Source: Candidatus Puniceispirillum sp.
GTDB taxonomy: Bacteria; Pseudomonadota; Alphaproteobacteria; Puniceispirillales; Puniceispirillaceae
Reading direction: 5' to 3'
Assembly (NCBI GenBank): GCA_017859295.1
Contig: JAFMNI010000001.1
Coordinates: 1 to 33,679 of the forward strand
DNA length: 33,679 nucleotides
Position 1 is the stretch's first letter. Each line of letters starts with the position of its first letter. The notes under the pieces were generated by a model. It saw only the letters and a list, made by a program, of their open reading frames with translations, did not search any database and was not told the origin of the DNA. A program made the translations under genes and the position numbers. Of the stretch, positions 8,852 through 18,080 are shown one piece after another.

Positions 8852-9025
8852 GATTTGCTGTGCCGGTTCAATTGTTTGTTGATGAATAAGAATAAAGGGT
8901 TTTGGGCGACTTGACCCAATTACCGAATACACTAGCATGACCGATCCCTGTTGCAAAATATGCCAAATAAAAAGATAGACATTCACAACGCCAAATCAGT
9001 TTTTCGGATAACAGGATATAATCGC

Positions 9026-10132
9026 GTGGGTAACAATAAATCGCAAACATTCCCAACGGCCGCTTTGTTTGGATGGTATGACAAGCATGGTCGCGATTTA
9101 CCATGGCGTCGCCGCTGGCCAGATTTAGCCCCTGCCTATCATGTTTGGCTGTCGGAAATCATGCTTCAGCAAACCGTTGTGGCAACGGTGATTCCCTATT
9201 TTCTCGATTTTACCCGCCGCTGGCCAACCATCAATGATCTTGCCTCAGCACCGCTTGATGATGTGTTGGCGGCATGGGCCGGCCTTGGCTATTACGCCCG
9301 CGCGCGCAATCTGCATAAAGCGGCGGTGATGGTGGCGACTGAATGGGGCGGACAATTTTCCGGTGATCATCGCCATGCCAATGATGTTGCTGATTTGCGC
9401 GCTCTTCCGGGGGTTGGCCCCTATACTGCCGGTGCGATCGCTGCCATCGCGTTTGGCCAGCAGGCTGTAGTTGTTGATGGTAATATCGAACGGCTGTTCA
9501 GCCGCTATTTTGCGATTACAACCCCGCTACCAGCGGCCAAAACCGAAATTGCGGCTGCCTATGCGGCTATTTTGCCGGTTGATCGCCCATCGGATTGGCC
9601 GCAAGCCTTGATGGATTTTGCCAATGCGGTCTGCACACCGAAACAGCCGCTTTGTGATGGCTGCTGTTTTGCCGAATCATGTCAGGCTTTGGCGCGCGGT
9701 TTGGTTGATCAATTGCCGGTCAAGCCGGTCAAAACACCCAAGCCGGTTCGGCGGGCGATTGCCTTTGTGGCGGTCAATGATCAAGGCGAAATATTTTTGC
9801 ACCGCCGCCCCGATAAAGGGCTTCTTGGCGGTATGCTAGCCTTTCCTGAAATTGGCCTTGCGTCAAAACAGGCGGATCAAAATCTTGATCAGACAATGGC
9901 ACCATTTGCCGCTGATTGGGTTTTGCGCGATGAACCTGTTTTGCATGTTTTTACGCATTTTGCGCTTGAGATGAAAATTTGCCTTGCCAGCATTGAGGGG
10001 ACACCGCAACCAATCATAGATGATATCAAAGGCCATTGGGCAAAGCCGCGTCCAGCTGATTTGCCAAGCCTGATGCGTAAAATATGGAAAGCCGCCGCGG
10101 CAATGCCGTTACCGCCACATGCCAGCCGCTAG
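9026..10132 (+). CDS. mutY: A/G-specific adenine glycosylase MutY
   Basis: 368 residues. Removes adenine mispaired with 8-oxoguanine. Visible features: WYDKHGRDLPWR near the start; catalytic glutamate E44 in LSEIMLQQT; helix-hairpin-helix LPGVGPYTAG (about 127-136); catalytic aspartate D151 in VVDGNIERL; [4Fe-4S] cysteines C203, C210, C213, C219 (C-x6-C-x2-C-x5-C). A NUDIX-like C-terminal domain for 8-oxoG recognition follows (about 240-365). I prefer the GTG at 9026 because AGGA lies 9 nt upstream (9013-9016) and the N-terminus then has family length. An ATG at 8960 and TTG at 8951 are alternatives. It is divergent from dciA. Confidence 0.95.
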   Translation: MGNNKSQTFPTAALFGWYDKHGRDLPWRRRWPDLAPAYHVWLSEIMLQQTVVATVIPYFLDFTRRWPTINDLASAPLDDVLAAWAGLGYYARARNLHKAAVMVATEWGGQFSGDHRHANDVADLRALPGVGPYTAGAIAAIAFGQQAVVVDGNIERLFSRYFAITTPLPAAKTEIAAAYAAILPVDRPSDWPQALMDFANAVCTPKQPLCDGCCFAESCQALARGLVDQLPVKPVKTPKPVRRAIAFVAVNDQGEIFLHRRPDKGLLGGMLAFPEIGLASKQADQNLDQTMAPFAADWVLRDEPVLHVFTHFALEMKICLASIEGTPQPIIDDIKGHWAKPRPADLPSLMRKIWKAAAAMPLPPHASR

Positions 10133-10145
10133 CGGCGGCCTTTGA

Positions 10146-10210
10146 TGATTGCGCTTTAAATGGTTGCGCTTTTGGTGATTGCCCCTTTAGTGATTGCCCC
10201 TTTAGTGATT
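10146..10210. repeat. 15-bp tandem repeat, about 4.3 copies, between mutY and purH
   Basis: Four consecutive 15-bp units (10146-10160, 10161-10175, 10176-10190, 10191-10205) plus five bases. The last two full units are identical (TGATTGCCCCTTTAG); the first two are diverged. The array covers the purH stop codon (10202-10204). Read on the purH strand, the unit repeats the terminal Asn-His-stop codons downstream of the real stop. Confidence 0.9.
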
Positions 10211-11785
10211 AAAGTGGCGCATGCCGGTAAATACCATGGCAATACCAGCCGCATCAGCCGCCGCAATCACGTCATTATCCTTGACCGATCCGCCAGGTTG
10301 AATCACCGCTGTTGCCCCCGCTTTGATCAAGGCTTCAAGACCATCGGCAAATGGGAAAAACGCATCTGACGCCGCGACTGATCCAATCGTACGGGATTGT
10401 GGCCATCCATGAATTTCGGCAATGTCCGACGCCTTGTGAACGGCGATGCGGGCGGCGTCAACACGGCTCATCTGGCCGGCGCCAATGCCGGCGGTACTGG
10501 CGTCTTTCACAAAAACAATGGCGTTTGATTTCACATGTTTGGTGACTTTCCACGCAAACAGCATATCGGCAATTTCCGCTGGGCTTGGGGCGCGTTTGGT
10601 GACAATTTTCAGATCGTCAGCACTGACCATGCCGCCATCGCGGGATTGCGCCAAAAACCCACCCGCAACCGATTTGATTTTGATGCTGCTTGTGCTTCGA
10701 TCGGGCATGTCGCCGGTGATCAACAGCCGCAGATTGGGCTTTGCCGCCATAATGGCCTTGGCCTCATCGCTGGCATCAGGGGCAATCACCACTTCGGTAA
10801 AAATGCTGGCAACGGCGGTGGCGGTTTCGGCATCAAGTGGCCGGTTCATGGCAATGATACCGCCAAAAGCGCTAACAGGATCAGCCGCCAATGCGGTTTG
10901 CCACGCCGCCGCAAGATTTTCACCGCTTGCCACACCGCACGGATTGGCATGTTTGATAATGGCAATCGTTGGTTTGTCGAATTCGGCAACAAGTTCAAAC
11001 GCCGCATCGGTATCATTAATATTGTTATAGGATAATGGCTTGCCCTGAATTTGCAAAGCCGAGGCAACCCCGGGTCGGTTCTGGCCGGTTTTATAAAGGG
11101 CGGCTTGCTGATGCGGGTTTTCGCCATAGCGCAAATCAATGATTTTCCGGCCAGCGGTTGATGTGATTTGCGGCAGGTCTTCACCAAGGCTTGTTGCCAT
11201 CCATCCTGAAATGGCGCTGTCATAAGCGGCCGTGCGGGCAAAGGTTTTTGCCGCCAGACGCCGGCGAAGCGCAAGGTCTGTTCCGCCCTGATTTTCGATG
11301 GCATCAGCAACATCACCATAATCGGCAGGGTCACAAAGAACGGTTAAAAAATCATGGTTTTTAGCCGCAGCGCGCAGCATTGCAGGCCCGCCAATATCAA
11401 TTTTTTCAACAAGCGAATCATGGTCACTGGTTTGCGCTAATGTATCTTCAAACGGATAGAGATTTACCACCAGAAGGTCGATCCCCTCGATGCCTTGTGC
11501 CGTCATGGCGGCAACATGGTCATCAAGGTCGCGCCGCGCCAGCAAACCGCCATGAATTTTGGGGTGAAGCGTTTTGACGCGCCCGCCCATGATTTCAGGA
11601 AATCCGGTTACATCGGCAACATCGGTAACGCGAAGACCGGCATCGCGAAGCAGGCTGGCTGTCCCGCCGGTTGATAAAAGATCAATCTTGGCCGCGGCAA
11701 GCCGTGTGGCAAGTTCGACAAGGCCGGTTTTGTCTGAAACCGAAAGAAGGGCGCGGCGAATAGGAACAGATGAAGAAGAGGTCAT
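10202..11785 (-). CDS. purH: Bifunctional AICAR transformylase / IMP cyclohydrolase
   Basis: 527 residues; the last two steps of purine synthesis. The N-terminal MGS-like IMP cyclohydrolase domain shows [43 protein letters not shown] and VVNLYPF. The C-terminal AICAR transformylase domain shows [18 protein letters not shown] (catalytic Lys-His) and the terminal GMRHFNH. The ATG at 11785 ([12 protein letters not shown]) is preferred over an in-frame TTG at 11800. The last residues are FNH where FRH is common, and the 3' end lies in a 15-bp tandem repeat (10146-10210), so the very end may have been remodelled. The chrA gene lies 131 bp upstream. Confidence 0.97.
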   Translation of the reverse strand: MTSSSSVPIRRALLSVSDKTGLVELATRLAAAKIDLLSTGGTASLLRDAGLRVTDVADVTGFPEIMGGRVKTLHPKIHGGLLARRDLDDHVAAMTAQGIEGIDLLVVNLYPFEDTLAQTSDHDSLVEKIDIGGPAMLRAAAKNHDFLTVLCDPADYGDVADAIENQGGTDLALRRRLAAKTFARTAAYDSAISGWMATSLGEDLPQITSTAGRKIIDLRYGENPHQQAALYKTGQNRPGVASALQIQGKPLSYNNINDTDAAFELVAEFDKPTIAIIKHANPCGVASGENLAAAWQTALAADPVSAFGGIIAMNRPLDAETATAVASIFTEVVIAPDASDEAKAIMAAKPNLRLLITGDMPDRSTSSIKIKSVAGGFLAQSRDGGMVSADDLKIVTKRAPSPAEIADMLFAWKVTKHVKSNAIVFVKDASTAGIGAGQMSRVDAARIAVHKASDIAEIHGWPQSRTIGSVAASDAFFPFADGLEALIKAGATAVIQPGGSVKDNDVIAAADAAGIAMVFTGMRHFNH

Positions 11786-11890
11786 GATATGGCTTGCCAA
11801 TCCTGCCTAGCAGAAAGGTTGAATTTACGGCGGTCTTTATGGCCGAGCTTGGCTGGAAAGGCAATTGCCGATCGCGATAAAACCGCCTTT

Positions 11891-11928
11891 AAGCAATCTA
11901 GCCAAGCCGAAGCAATCTAGCCAAGCGG
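11891..11928. repeat. 19-bp tandem duplication at the 3' end of chrA
   Basis: Two adjacent 19-bp copies (11891-11909 and 11910-11928), starting AAGCAATCTAGCCAAG, that differ only near the end. The right copy contains the chrA stop codon (11917-11919) and its last codons. The left copy lies just downstream of the gene and repeats the stop. Confidence 0.9.
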
Positions 11929-13230
11929 GATGAGATGCATCATCGCGCCAGCCAAGGCGGCCAATCCCAAAAGCCAGAAAAGCCCAAGCCCGCGCCCAAA
12001 GGCCAGAAATGCACAAACCAGCGTAATCGCAATCACCCGCAGGTCAAGGCTTGCCAGATCGGGGGTCAGAATATGGATCATGCCAAAATCGGTCATGCTG
12101 GTTTCGGCAAAAAACAAATGCAGCGCAAACCATGCAAATAAATTGGCAATCACACCAACAACGGCGGCCATAATGCTGGCTAATGCGCCTTGCAAACGTG
12201 GTTGATATGTTAGCCAGTCAAGATAGGGCGCACCGGCAAAGATCCATAAAAAACAGGGAATGAAAGTTGCCCAAAGCGCAATGCCGGCACCGGCGACCCC
12301 ATGGGCAATGCCCGCTGTTTTAAACGCCGCCAGAAAACCGACAAACTCAGTCACAAGGATTAAGGGCCCGGGGGTGGTTTCGGCAAGGCCAAGCCCGTCC
12401 ATCATTTCAGCCGGTTGCAGCCAACCAAGCTGGCCAACGACATCTTGTGCCATATAGGCAAGCACCGCATAGGCACCCCCAAAAGTCACCACGGCAAGCT
12501 TGCTAAAGAAATAGCCGATTTCGGCAAGCAAAGGCGCATCGGCAAAAAGATCAATTGCCAATAATGGTCCCCACCAAATTCCAACCCAAATCAAAATGGT
12601 TTTGGCGGTGTCTTTGCTGTTTGGCAAAGGCGGCAATGTGGTCGATGCTTGGGGTTGGCGATTGCTGACAAAACCATAGATTGCTGCCATTGCAATGATC
12701 AAGGGAAAGGGCAGGGCAAGAATGAAAATGCCGCAAAAGCCGATGATGGCAATCACCCATTGATGCGGTTTTTGCAAGGCTTTTTTGGCAAGCCGGATCA
12801 AGGCCTGTAAAACAATGACGACAATCGCCGCTTTCACCCCTAAAAACAGCGCGCCAATAATGCCGAATGTACCGAAATAAACATAGGCAATGCCAAGGCA
12901 AAGCATGATCAAGGCACCGGGCAGAACAAATAACAAGCCAGCAACCAGCCCGCCAAGAACGCCATGAATCCGCCAGCCAGCATAGGTGGCAAGCTGCATC
13001 GCTTCGGGGCCTGGAAGCAACATGCAGAAACTAAGCGCATTCAAAAATTGCGCTTCGCTAAGCCAGCGTCGTTCGGCAACAATCAGCCGGTGCATCAGCG
13101 CAATCTGTGCAGTTGGCCCGCCAAAGGATAACAGCCCGATCTTGCCCCAGATGGCTGTTGATTGCACAAGCGGTGGCGGTGTCGTTTTGCCGATCTGATC
13201 TGGTCTGGATTGGGGTGGGGTCTGGGTCAA
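11917..13230 (-). CDS. chrA: Chromate transporter, two-domain ChrA type
   Basis: 437-residue inner-membrane protein with two homologous CHR halves, each with several membrane segments. The first half has the signature GLLSFGGPTAQIALMHR and LPGPEAMQLATYAGW. The second half has the matching VVTFGGAYAVLAYMAQ and LAETTPGPLILVTEFVGFLA. Family members export chromate; others may carry other anions, so the substrate here is inferred. The frame starts at a TTG (13230); a GTG at 13167 is an alternative. It sits between purH and the heparinase-like gene, which are often direct neighbours of rsmB in related genomes. A tandem duplication marks its 3' end. Confidence 0.9.
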   Translation of the reverse strand: MTQTPPQSRPDQIGKTTPPPLVQSTAIWGKIGLLSFGGPTAQIALMHRLIVAERRWLSEAQFLNALSFCMLLPGPEAMQLATYAGWRIHGVLGGLVAGLLFVLPGALIMLCLGIAYVYFGTFGIIGALFLGVKAAIVVIVLQALIRLAKKALQKPHQWVIAIIGFCGIFILALPFPLIIAMAAIYGFVSNRQPQASTTLPPLPNSKDTAKTILIWVGIWWGPLLAIDLFADAPLLAEIGYFFSKLAVVTFGGAYAVLAYMAQDVVGQLGWLQPAEMMDGLGLAETTPGPLILVTEFVGFLAAFKTAGIAHGVAGAGIALWATFIPCFLWIFAGAPYLDWLTYQPRLQGALASIMAAVVGVIANLFAWFALHLFFAETSMTDFGMIHILTPDLASLDLRVIAITLVCAFLAFGRGLGLFWLLGLAALAGAMMHLIPLG

Positions 13231-13308
13231 AAATGCAAACTTTCAATGACGGTCAAATTCTTGAGTCAAACATATGCTGCAACGACTGTTACTCGCCAAG
13301 ATGGTGTT

Positions 13309-14892
13309 TTACAACGGCTCGTTCCGCTGAAATGCCCATTTGACGTCAATCGCGCCGATTGACCGGAGATCGGCGAGCGGAACATTAATAACAATCTGCT
13401 GACAATTCTTGCGCCCATCAATATCAAAAAACAGGGATGTATCCAACGCGACCGATGCGCTTGCGCGAAACACCCAACCGGCGCGATTGCCACGAATCTT
13501 GATCAAAACCCGCTGGTCGCGAAGCATGGCAACAGTTACGCGGGGGTGTAAATGAAACCGAATAACCGCCATACGGGCAATTTCACCCGGCGCGCCGGAA
13601 TATTCTAGCCGATCAGCCCCGCGAAGATTGCCGCCGCCGGTTGATAGATATAATTTGCGATGATGAATAACGCCATGCGATGCCTCATAGCCATTATGGC
13701 TGGCAACTGCGAGCAGCCCGCCTTCGGCTGGCCCCATTTCAACATCAGATATTTTGGCAAGACGGCCGGTGGCAAAATCAGATGAATTCTGGCCATCAAG
13801 GGTCAGGGTCGAATGCGCTTTGGTCGAGCTTAGCAGGCGCTGAAGGTTAACATCGCCGGTTATCTGCCCTGGATTTACCACCAATAGATTCTGCCCAACG
13901 GCAAATTCGAAACCAAGCGTGCCAAGCCCCGTCACATCAGCATGTTCGGCCGGTTGTCCAACATCCATGATTACGGTTGATCGTCCAGATGAAAATCGCA
14001 AAAAACCGCTATAGGGGGCTTGTTGCAACAGTTTGCCTTTTTGCCCTGCGCGCGCCAGCGTTTCTTCGATGATCTCAGGATCGGAAAGGCCGGCACCGTT
14101 AAAGCGGGCAAATTGCCCATCAGCATGACGCCACATGCGGCAGATTGCGCCCATTTTGGCAATGATTGTATCAAGCCAAGCAAGCTGTTCAAGCTGGTTT
14201 GCAATGCCGCTGTTCCGAATTTCGATCAGGTCGCGCATGATGGCTAGATGCCTATCAGGCATACGGCTTTTATGGCCGCCATCAGCATGAATCATACCGT
14301 CAATCAGCGGCACCAGAAATTCCATCAGATTATCAAGGTCGCTGGCCTCGGCACCAAGTGCGGCCTCGGCAATGATCAGCCCGCGTAACGCGCCAACGCG
14401 GGCATCATGATTATAGAGCCGCTTCCAATCAATCGCCAAACAGCGTGCCTGCAACCCGATTGAGTCGCTAATTTGCTGCTGGAATGTTTCATCGGCAGAA
14501 CTGCCATACCAATCATAGCAAAAAACCAGATTTGCCAGACGTTTTCCCATGGTATCAGGTTGCCAGCTTTTGGCGTTCCAGCGACCATTGACCTTAAGCC
14601 AGTTGCTGATCAGGCTTCGCGCCCGACTGCGTGCCTGACTGCCACCAAATGTGCGTAAATCACGAAGCCACTCAAAATCGTCAAAGCCGTCACTGCTGAT
14701 CCGCCAGCTGGAACCGCTGGTCATAATTTGCGATCCCTTGCTTGCCGCGCCGCGCCAATGGTCGGAATAGCCGGTGATGATCACATTTGGCTTGCTGCCG
14801 CGCAAACTCCACAAAAACAGGCCTGTGTGCCGGAATAGCTGTTCAAGCTTGCCAACACGCCATGAGTCAGGATTTTTGCCGCGCTTCGCCAT
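13309..14892 (-). CDS. Heparinase II/III-family protein
   Basis: 527 residues. The N-terminal half is helical (FEWLRDLRTFGG, ARSLISNWLKVNGRW, FCYDWYGSS), resembling an alpha/alpha toroid. The C-terminal half is beta-rich with blocks such as SGFLRFSSGRSTVIMDVG, SHNGYEASHGVIHHR and EYSGAPGEIARMAVIRFHLHP, as in the heparinase II/III domain. No signal peptide is apparent, so it may be cytoplasmic. Next to rsmB and purH this gene is widespread in Alphaproteobacteria, which suggests a housekeeping cell-envelope or polysaccharide role, not use of external heparin. Substrate unknown. The ATG at 14892 gives MAKRGKNPDSWR; it is 44 bp from rsmB. Confidence 0.82.
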   Translation of the reverse strand: MAKRGKNPDSWRVGKLEQLFRHTGLFLWSLRGSKPNVIITGYSDHWRGAASKGSQIMTSGSSWRISSDGFDDFEWLRDLRTFGGSQARSRARSLISNWLKVNGRWNAKSWQPDTMGKRLANLVFCYDWYGSSADETFQQQISDSIGLQARCLAIDWKRLYNHDARVGALRGLIIAEAALGAEASDLDNLMEFLVPLIDGMIHADGGHKSRMPDRHLAIMRDLIEIRNSGIANQLEQLAWLDTIIAKMGAICRMWRHADGQFARFNGAGLSDPEIIEETLARAGQKGKLLQQAPYSGFLRFSSGRSTVIMDVGQPAEHADVTGLGTLGFEFAVGQNLLVVNPGQITGDVNLQRLLSSTKAHSTLTLDGQNSSDFATGRLAKISDVEMGPAEGGLLAVASHNGYEASHGVIHHRKLYLSTGGGNLRGADRLEYSGAPGEIARMAVIRFHLHPRVTVAMLRDQRVLIKIRGNRAGWVFRASASVALDTSLFFDIDGRKNCQQIVINVPLADLRSIGAIDVKWAFQRNEPL

Positions 14893-14937
14893 TACTGCCT
14901 GTCGTTTGTCACGATTACGAAATGAATGCGTTCCCGC

Positions 14938-16536
14938 TTATTCTAAAGACATTAACCGCGCGATGAAAAAACCATCAACCCCGCCAATATCAACATAGTC
15001 GCTTGGCAGGATGCGGATACAGCCTGTTTCGGTGATTGATTTGGCAAAGATGCCAGCCTGATCGGCGGTAATGGGGTCAATGCCAAAGCGCCCATCAGCA
15101 GCATCAATGACCGCACTGATGATATCTTCACCTTCTTCGGGTTGTAATGAACAGGTGGCATAGACCATGCGGCCACCCGAACGAAGCCAGCCAAGCGCAT
15201 TTGTTACCAGATCCCATTGGATTTGCTGTAAGGCAATAATGTCTTCGGCTTCGCGCTGGTTCAAAATATCGGGCCGTCGCCGCACCGTGCCGGTTGCCGA
15301 ACAAGGCGCATCGACAAGAACCGCATCAACTGGCGCATCGGGGCTGTAGCTGGCACCATCGGCAAGCACAAGATCAGCCGGTAGTTTCAGGCGTTTCAAA
15401 TTGCGCCGTAACCGATCGAGCCGTTTGCGGCTGTTGTCAATCGCGGTGACGCGGCCACCAGCGGCAATCAATTGCGCGGTTTTGCCACCTGGCGCGGCGC
15501 ATAAATCAATAACGGCTTCGTCCTTGACGATATTTAACAGGCGAGCTGGCAAGGCAGCGGCGGCATCTTGCACCCACCATGCGCCTTCATCGAAACCCAC
15601 CAGTAAAGATGGGTCGCCATCAAATTCACGGCGCAGGCTGTGATTGCCAATCAGGCGGGCGTCAAGCTTGTCCGCCCATCCGGCAGCATCATCTTTGACG
15701 GAAATATCAAGTGGCGGTGGCAGCATCGCAAGATCGGCAATGGCGGTGGTGGCTTCCTCACCCCAATAATGCCGCCAGCTTTGTTGCAGCCAGCTTGGCA
15801 GATTATCCATATGGCTGGTCGCTTCAAACAAGGCCTCGCCTTCACGGGTAAGGCGGCGCATCACCGCATTGGCAAGCCCGCACAACCGGTCAAATCCAGT
15901 TTGGCGCATCAGCTCGACCGTGCTGTCAACGGCGGCATGCGCCCCTGTTTTCAACAGCAAAAGCTGCGCTGCGCCCATCAGCAGGATAAGATTGGCATTG
16001 GCTTGTGCGCCAAAGGGTTTGCGCGCAACAAGCGGGGCAAGCACGCGTTCCAACTGGCCGCGATGGCGAAGGCTGGTTGTCGCCAGCAAACGAACAAAAC
16101 GGCGATCACGATCTTCTAATTTGGGTAAGTCATGATTGGATGAAAGCGCCTTATCAAGCTGGATGCCTTCATCAACGGCGACCAGAAGATCATAGACGAT
16201 ACGGCGGCTTGTCAGCGATGTTGGAACGGCTTTTTTCGGAGCTGACTCTGGGCGCTTGCCTGCTGGCTTTGCCGGTTTGCCGCCGGTCTTTGCCCGCGAT
16301 GCGGCGTTGGCTGTTTTATCGCCAGTCGGGTGCGGGGCTGGCCGATTGTTATTTGCCGATGATTTTCCTGAAGATGGTTTGCCCCCCGAAAATGATTTTC
16401 CCGAAGATGGATGATCGGCGGCTTTGTGCTCGCCGCGGTTTGCTGGCCGCGGCTTTGCGGCGCGTTTCGGCGTTTCCAAACGCAAAAGCGGCTTGTCGAG
16501 GCGGGTCGGTGTCGATGGGGTTTTGCGATCAGGCAT
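14938..16536 (-). CDS. rsmB: 16S rRNA m5C967 methyltransferase RsmB/Fmu
   Basis: 532 residues. From about residue 105 it has a NusB-like RNA-binding domain (SRRIVYDLLVAVDEG, DRRFVRLLATTSLRHRGQLE). A Rossmann methyltransferase domain follows with SAM motif VIDLCAAPGGKTAQL, AIDNSRKRLDRL, VDAPCSATGTVRRRPDIL and the catalytic cysteine region VYATCSLQPEEGED (about residue 460). The first 100 or so residues are an unusual basic, Ser/Gly/Lys/Pro-rich, probably disordered extension. It contains a 33-bp-period coding repeat (16358-16410). I chose the ATG at 16536 (MPDRKTPST); the frame extends to a TTG at 16611. Divergent from the DUF1674 gene. Confidence 0.93.
   Translation of the reverse strand: MPDRKTPSTPTRLDKPLLRLETPKRAAKPRPANRGEHKAADHPSSGKSFSGGKPSSGKSSANNNRPAPHPTGDKTANAASRAKTGGKPAKPAGKRPESAPKKAVPTSLTSRRIVYDLLVAVDEGIQLDKALSSNHDLPKLEDRDRRFVRLLATTSLRHRGQLERVLAPLVARKPFGAQANANLILLMGAAQLLLLKTGAHAAVDSTVELMRQTGFDRLCGLANAVMRRLTREGEALFEATSHMDNLPSWLQQSWRHYWGEEATTAIADLAMLPPPLDISVKDDAAGWADKLDARLIGNHSLRREFDGDPSLLVGFDEGAWWVQDAAAALPARLLNIVKDEAVIDLCAAPGGKTAQLIAAGGRVTAIDNSRKRLDRLRRNLKRLKLPADLVLADGASYSPDAPVDAVLVDAPCSATGTVRRRPDILNQREAEDIIALQQIQWDLVTNALGWLRSGGRMVYATCSLQPEEGEDIISAVIDAADGRFGIDPITADQAGIFAKSITETGCIRILPSDYVDIGGVDGFFIARLMSLE
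16358..16410. repeat. Degenerate 33-bp-period repeat inside the rsmB N-terminal extension
   Basis: A 20-bp block at 16358-16377 recurs at 16391-16410 with two mismatches (core TGATTTTCC/TGAAGATGG-like), giving a period of 33 bp. On the rsmB strand it encodes the repeated SSGKS peptide elements of the disordered N-terminus, so the extension has grown by in-frame tandem duplication. Confidence 0.7.
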
Positions 16537-16613
16537 TGAAAATTCCGATGGTTCATCTGCATAAAGCGGCTGATGACTTGTTTTTGGGCGTTTAAAGGGG
16601 CATATACCCAATT

Positions 16614-16802
16614 ATGGAAAGAGACAAGAAAAACACGCCCGCAGCGGCCGTTGAACCGATCGATAAAACCGCGCAAAATAGTGATAATCTGCCGGAAAAG
16701 GCGGTTGATGGTGAAATGCCACCCGAGGTGAATGGCCCCAAAGGACCCGAGCCAACGCGCTATGGCGATTGGGAACAAAAGGGACGTTGCACCGATTTTT
16801 AA
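16614..16802 (+). CDS. DUF1674 / succinate dehydrogenase assembly factor 4-like small protein
   Basis: 62 residues. The N-terminal half is variable. The C-terminal half carries the DUF1674 signature: GPKGPEPTRYGDWEQKGRC, ending in TDF. Eukaryotic SDHAF4 belongs to this family and helps assemble the flavinated SDH catalytic subunit; a similar role in this bacterium is inferred from the family. The start is an ATG at 16614, close to and divergent from rsmB, a common alphaproteobacterial arrangement. It is followed after 60 bp by the DUF1491 gene on the same strand. Confidence 0.88.
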   Translation: MERDKKNTPAAAVEPIDKTAQNSDNLPEKAVDGEMPPEVNGPKGPEPTRYGDWEQKGRCTDF

Positions 16803-16862
16803 GCCATATGGTTTTGGCGGGATCGGGTTTCCGGTCTGTCAGCTAGCAAATGAGGCGTTGTG

Positions 16863-17189
16863 ATGACACGGGTGAAATCTGGCATATTGGTGAGTGCGGC
16901 GCTTCGGCACGCCAGCGCGAATTTTATCGATTGCGTTCTGGCGCGCCGCGGCGACGCCGATGCTGGTGCCATTTTTGTGCATATTGATGCGCTTGACGGG
17001 CGTCATAAATTACTGGCGCGAAGCCTTGATTTTGAAGGCAATTACGCGTGGCAAATCATCACCAGCACCGAATGGGTAGATGGCGAAACCGCCACAAGCC
17101 GTCTTGCTGCTGAAACGAAGATGGATCACGATGCCTTTATTATTGCGGTATCTGACGCCAAGGCGCGAAACCCGTTTGACGCGCTGTGA
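16863..17189 (+). CDS. DUF1491 family protein
   Basis: 108 residues, matching the alphaproteobacterial DUF1491 pattern. It begins with a basic start MTRVKSGILVSAALRHASANF. VLARRGDADAGAIFVHIDAL follows (in parts: RRGDADAGA, then VHIDALDGRH), then a tryptophan-containing middle and a C-terminal DHDAFIIAVSDAKARNPFDAL-like end. Function unknown. The ATG at 16863 lies 7 nt after GAGG (16852-16855); an overlapping GTG at 16860 would leave 4 nt. It is probably co-transcribed with the DUF1674 gene. Confidence 0.82.
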   Translation: MTRVKSGILVSAALRHASANFIDCVLARRGDADAGAIFVHIDALDGRHKLLARSLDFEGNYAWQIITSTEWVDGETATSRLAAETKMDHDAFIIAVSDAKARNPFDAL

Positions 17190-17344
17190 GTTGGCTTTAG
17201 CTGGTTATGTGCGATGCGCCAATACCGCAATTGCTCCCTAGAAACGATGTCAAATCCGATATATTTTTTAGTAACATGCGACAACTTTATATGCTGCAAT
17301 GGCAATCAGCACTTTCCATCAAAGAAATCCAAAGAAAGTAATAG

Positions 17345-18052
17345 ATGTCAGATACATATCAGATTGATGAAAATAGTTTTCAACCGATAGATGGCGAGCG
17401 TCTACGCAACTCTGAACAAGTAAGCCACAAGCCAAAGGTGCTTCTTTTATATGGCTCTTTGCGAGAACGCTCATTTAGCCGGCTAATGACCGAAGAGGCT
17501 GCGCTCGTTTTATCCAAGCTAGGGGCTGAAACAAAAACATTTAATCCAACTGGACTGCCGTTACCGGATGATGCTGAACCAACACATCCTAAAGTTGCCG
17601 AGCTTCGAGATTTAGTCAGTTGGAGTGAGGCAATGGTTTGGTGTTCCCCTGAAAGGCACGGCGCAATGACCGGCATAATGAAAGCGCAAATTGACTGGAT
17701 TCCGCTGTCTCTTGGCGCTGTCCGCCCGACACAGGGCAAGGTCTTGGCGGTTATGCAGGTTAATGGAGGTTCACAAAGCTTCAACGCGGTTAACCAGATG
17801 CGGATATTGGGGCGTTGGATGCGGTGCGTAACCATCCCAAATCAATCGTCAGTGCCAAAGGCATTTCAACAGTTTGATGAAAATGACCGAATGAAGCCAT
17901 CGGCATTTTACAACAGAATGGTCGATGTGATGGAGGAGTTGATGAAATTCACACTATTGACCCGTTCTTGTTCAGATTATCTTACGGATAGATATAGCGA
18001 GCGTGTCGAAACGGCGGAAAAACTTATCGCCCGTGTCAACGCCACTGATTGA
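17345..18052 (+). CDS. arsH: ArsH-type NADPH-dependent FMN reductase / organoarsenical oxidase
   Basis: 235 residues with the flavodoxin-like fold of ArsH. The FMN phosphate loop is GSLRERS (37-43). The conserved [17 protein letters not shown] and [21 protein letters not shown] regions and the [17 protein letters not shown] block are diagnostic. ArsH oxidises trivalent organoarsenicals to the less toxic pentavalent form. No arsR, arsC, arsB/acr3 or arsM is in the window, so it stands alone. Leucine codons TTA, CTA and CTC are more frequent than in neighbouring genes, and the flanks are AT-rich and gene-poor. Both points hint at lateral acquisition. The ATG at 17345 has only a weak upstream AGAAAG. 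Confidence 0.93.
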   Translation: MSDTYQIDENSFQPIDGERLRNSEQVSHKPKVLLLYGSLRERSFSRLMTEEAALVLSKLGAETKTFNPTGLPLPDDAEPTHPKVAELRDLVSWSEAMVWCSPERHGAMTGIMKAQIDWIPLSLGAVRPTQGKVLAVMQVNGGSQSFNAVNQMRILGRWMRCVTIPNQSSVPKAFQQFDENDRMKPSAFYNRMVDVMEELMKFTLLTRSCSDYLTDRYSERVETAEKLIARVNATD

Positions 18053-18080
18053 CGCTATATAGTCGCCAATTCTTTCGGCA

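Noticed and set aside
9618-9839. A second frame within mutY and similar overlapping frames in other genes
   Set aside because: They overlap confidently assigned genes and show no independent start signal or motif.
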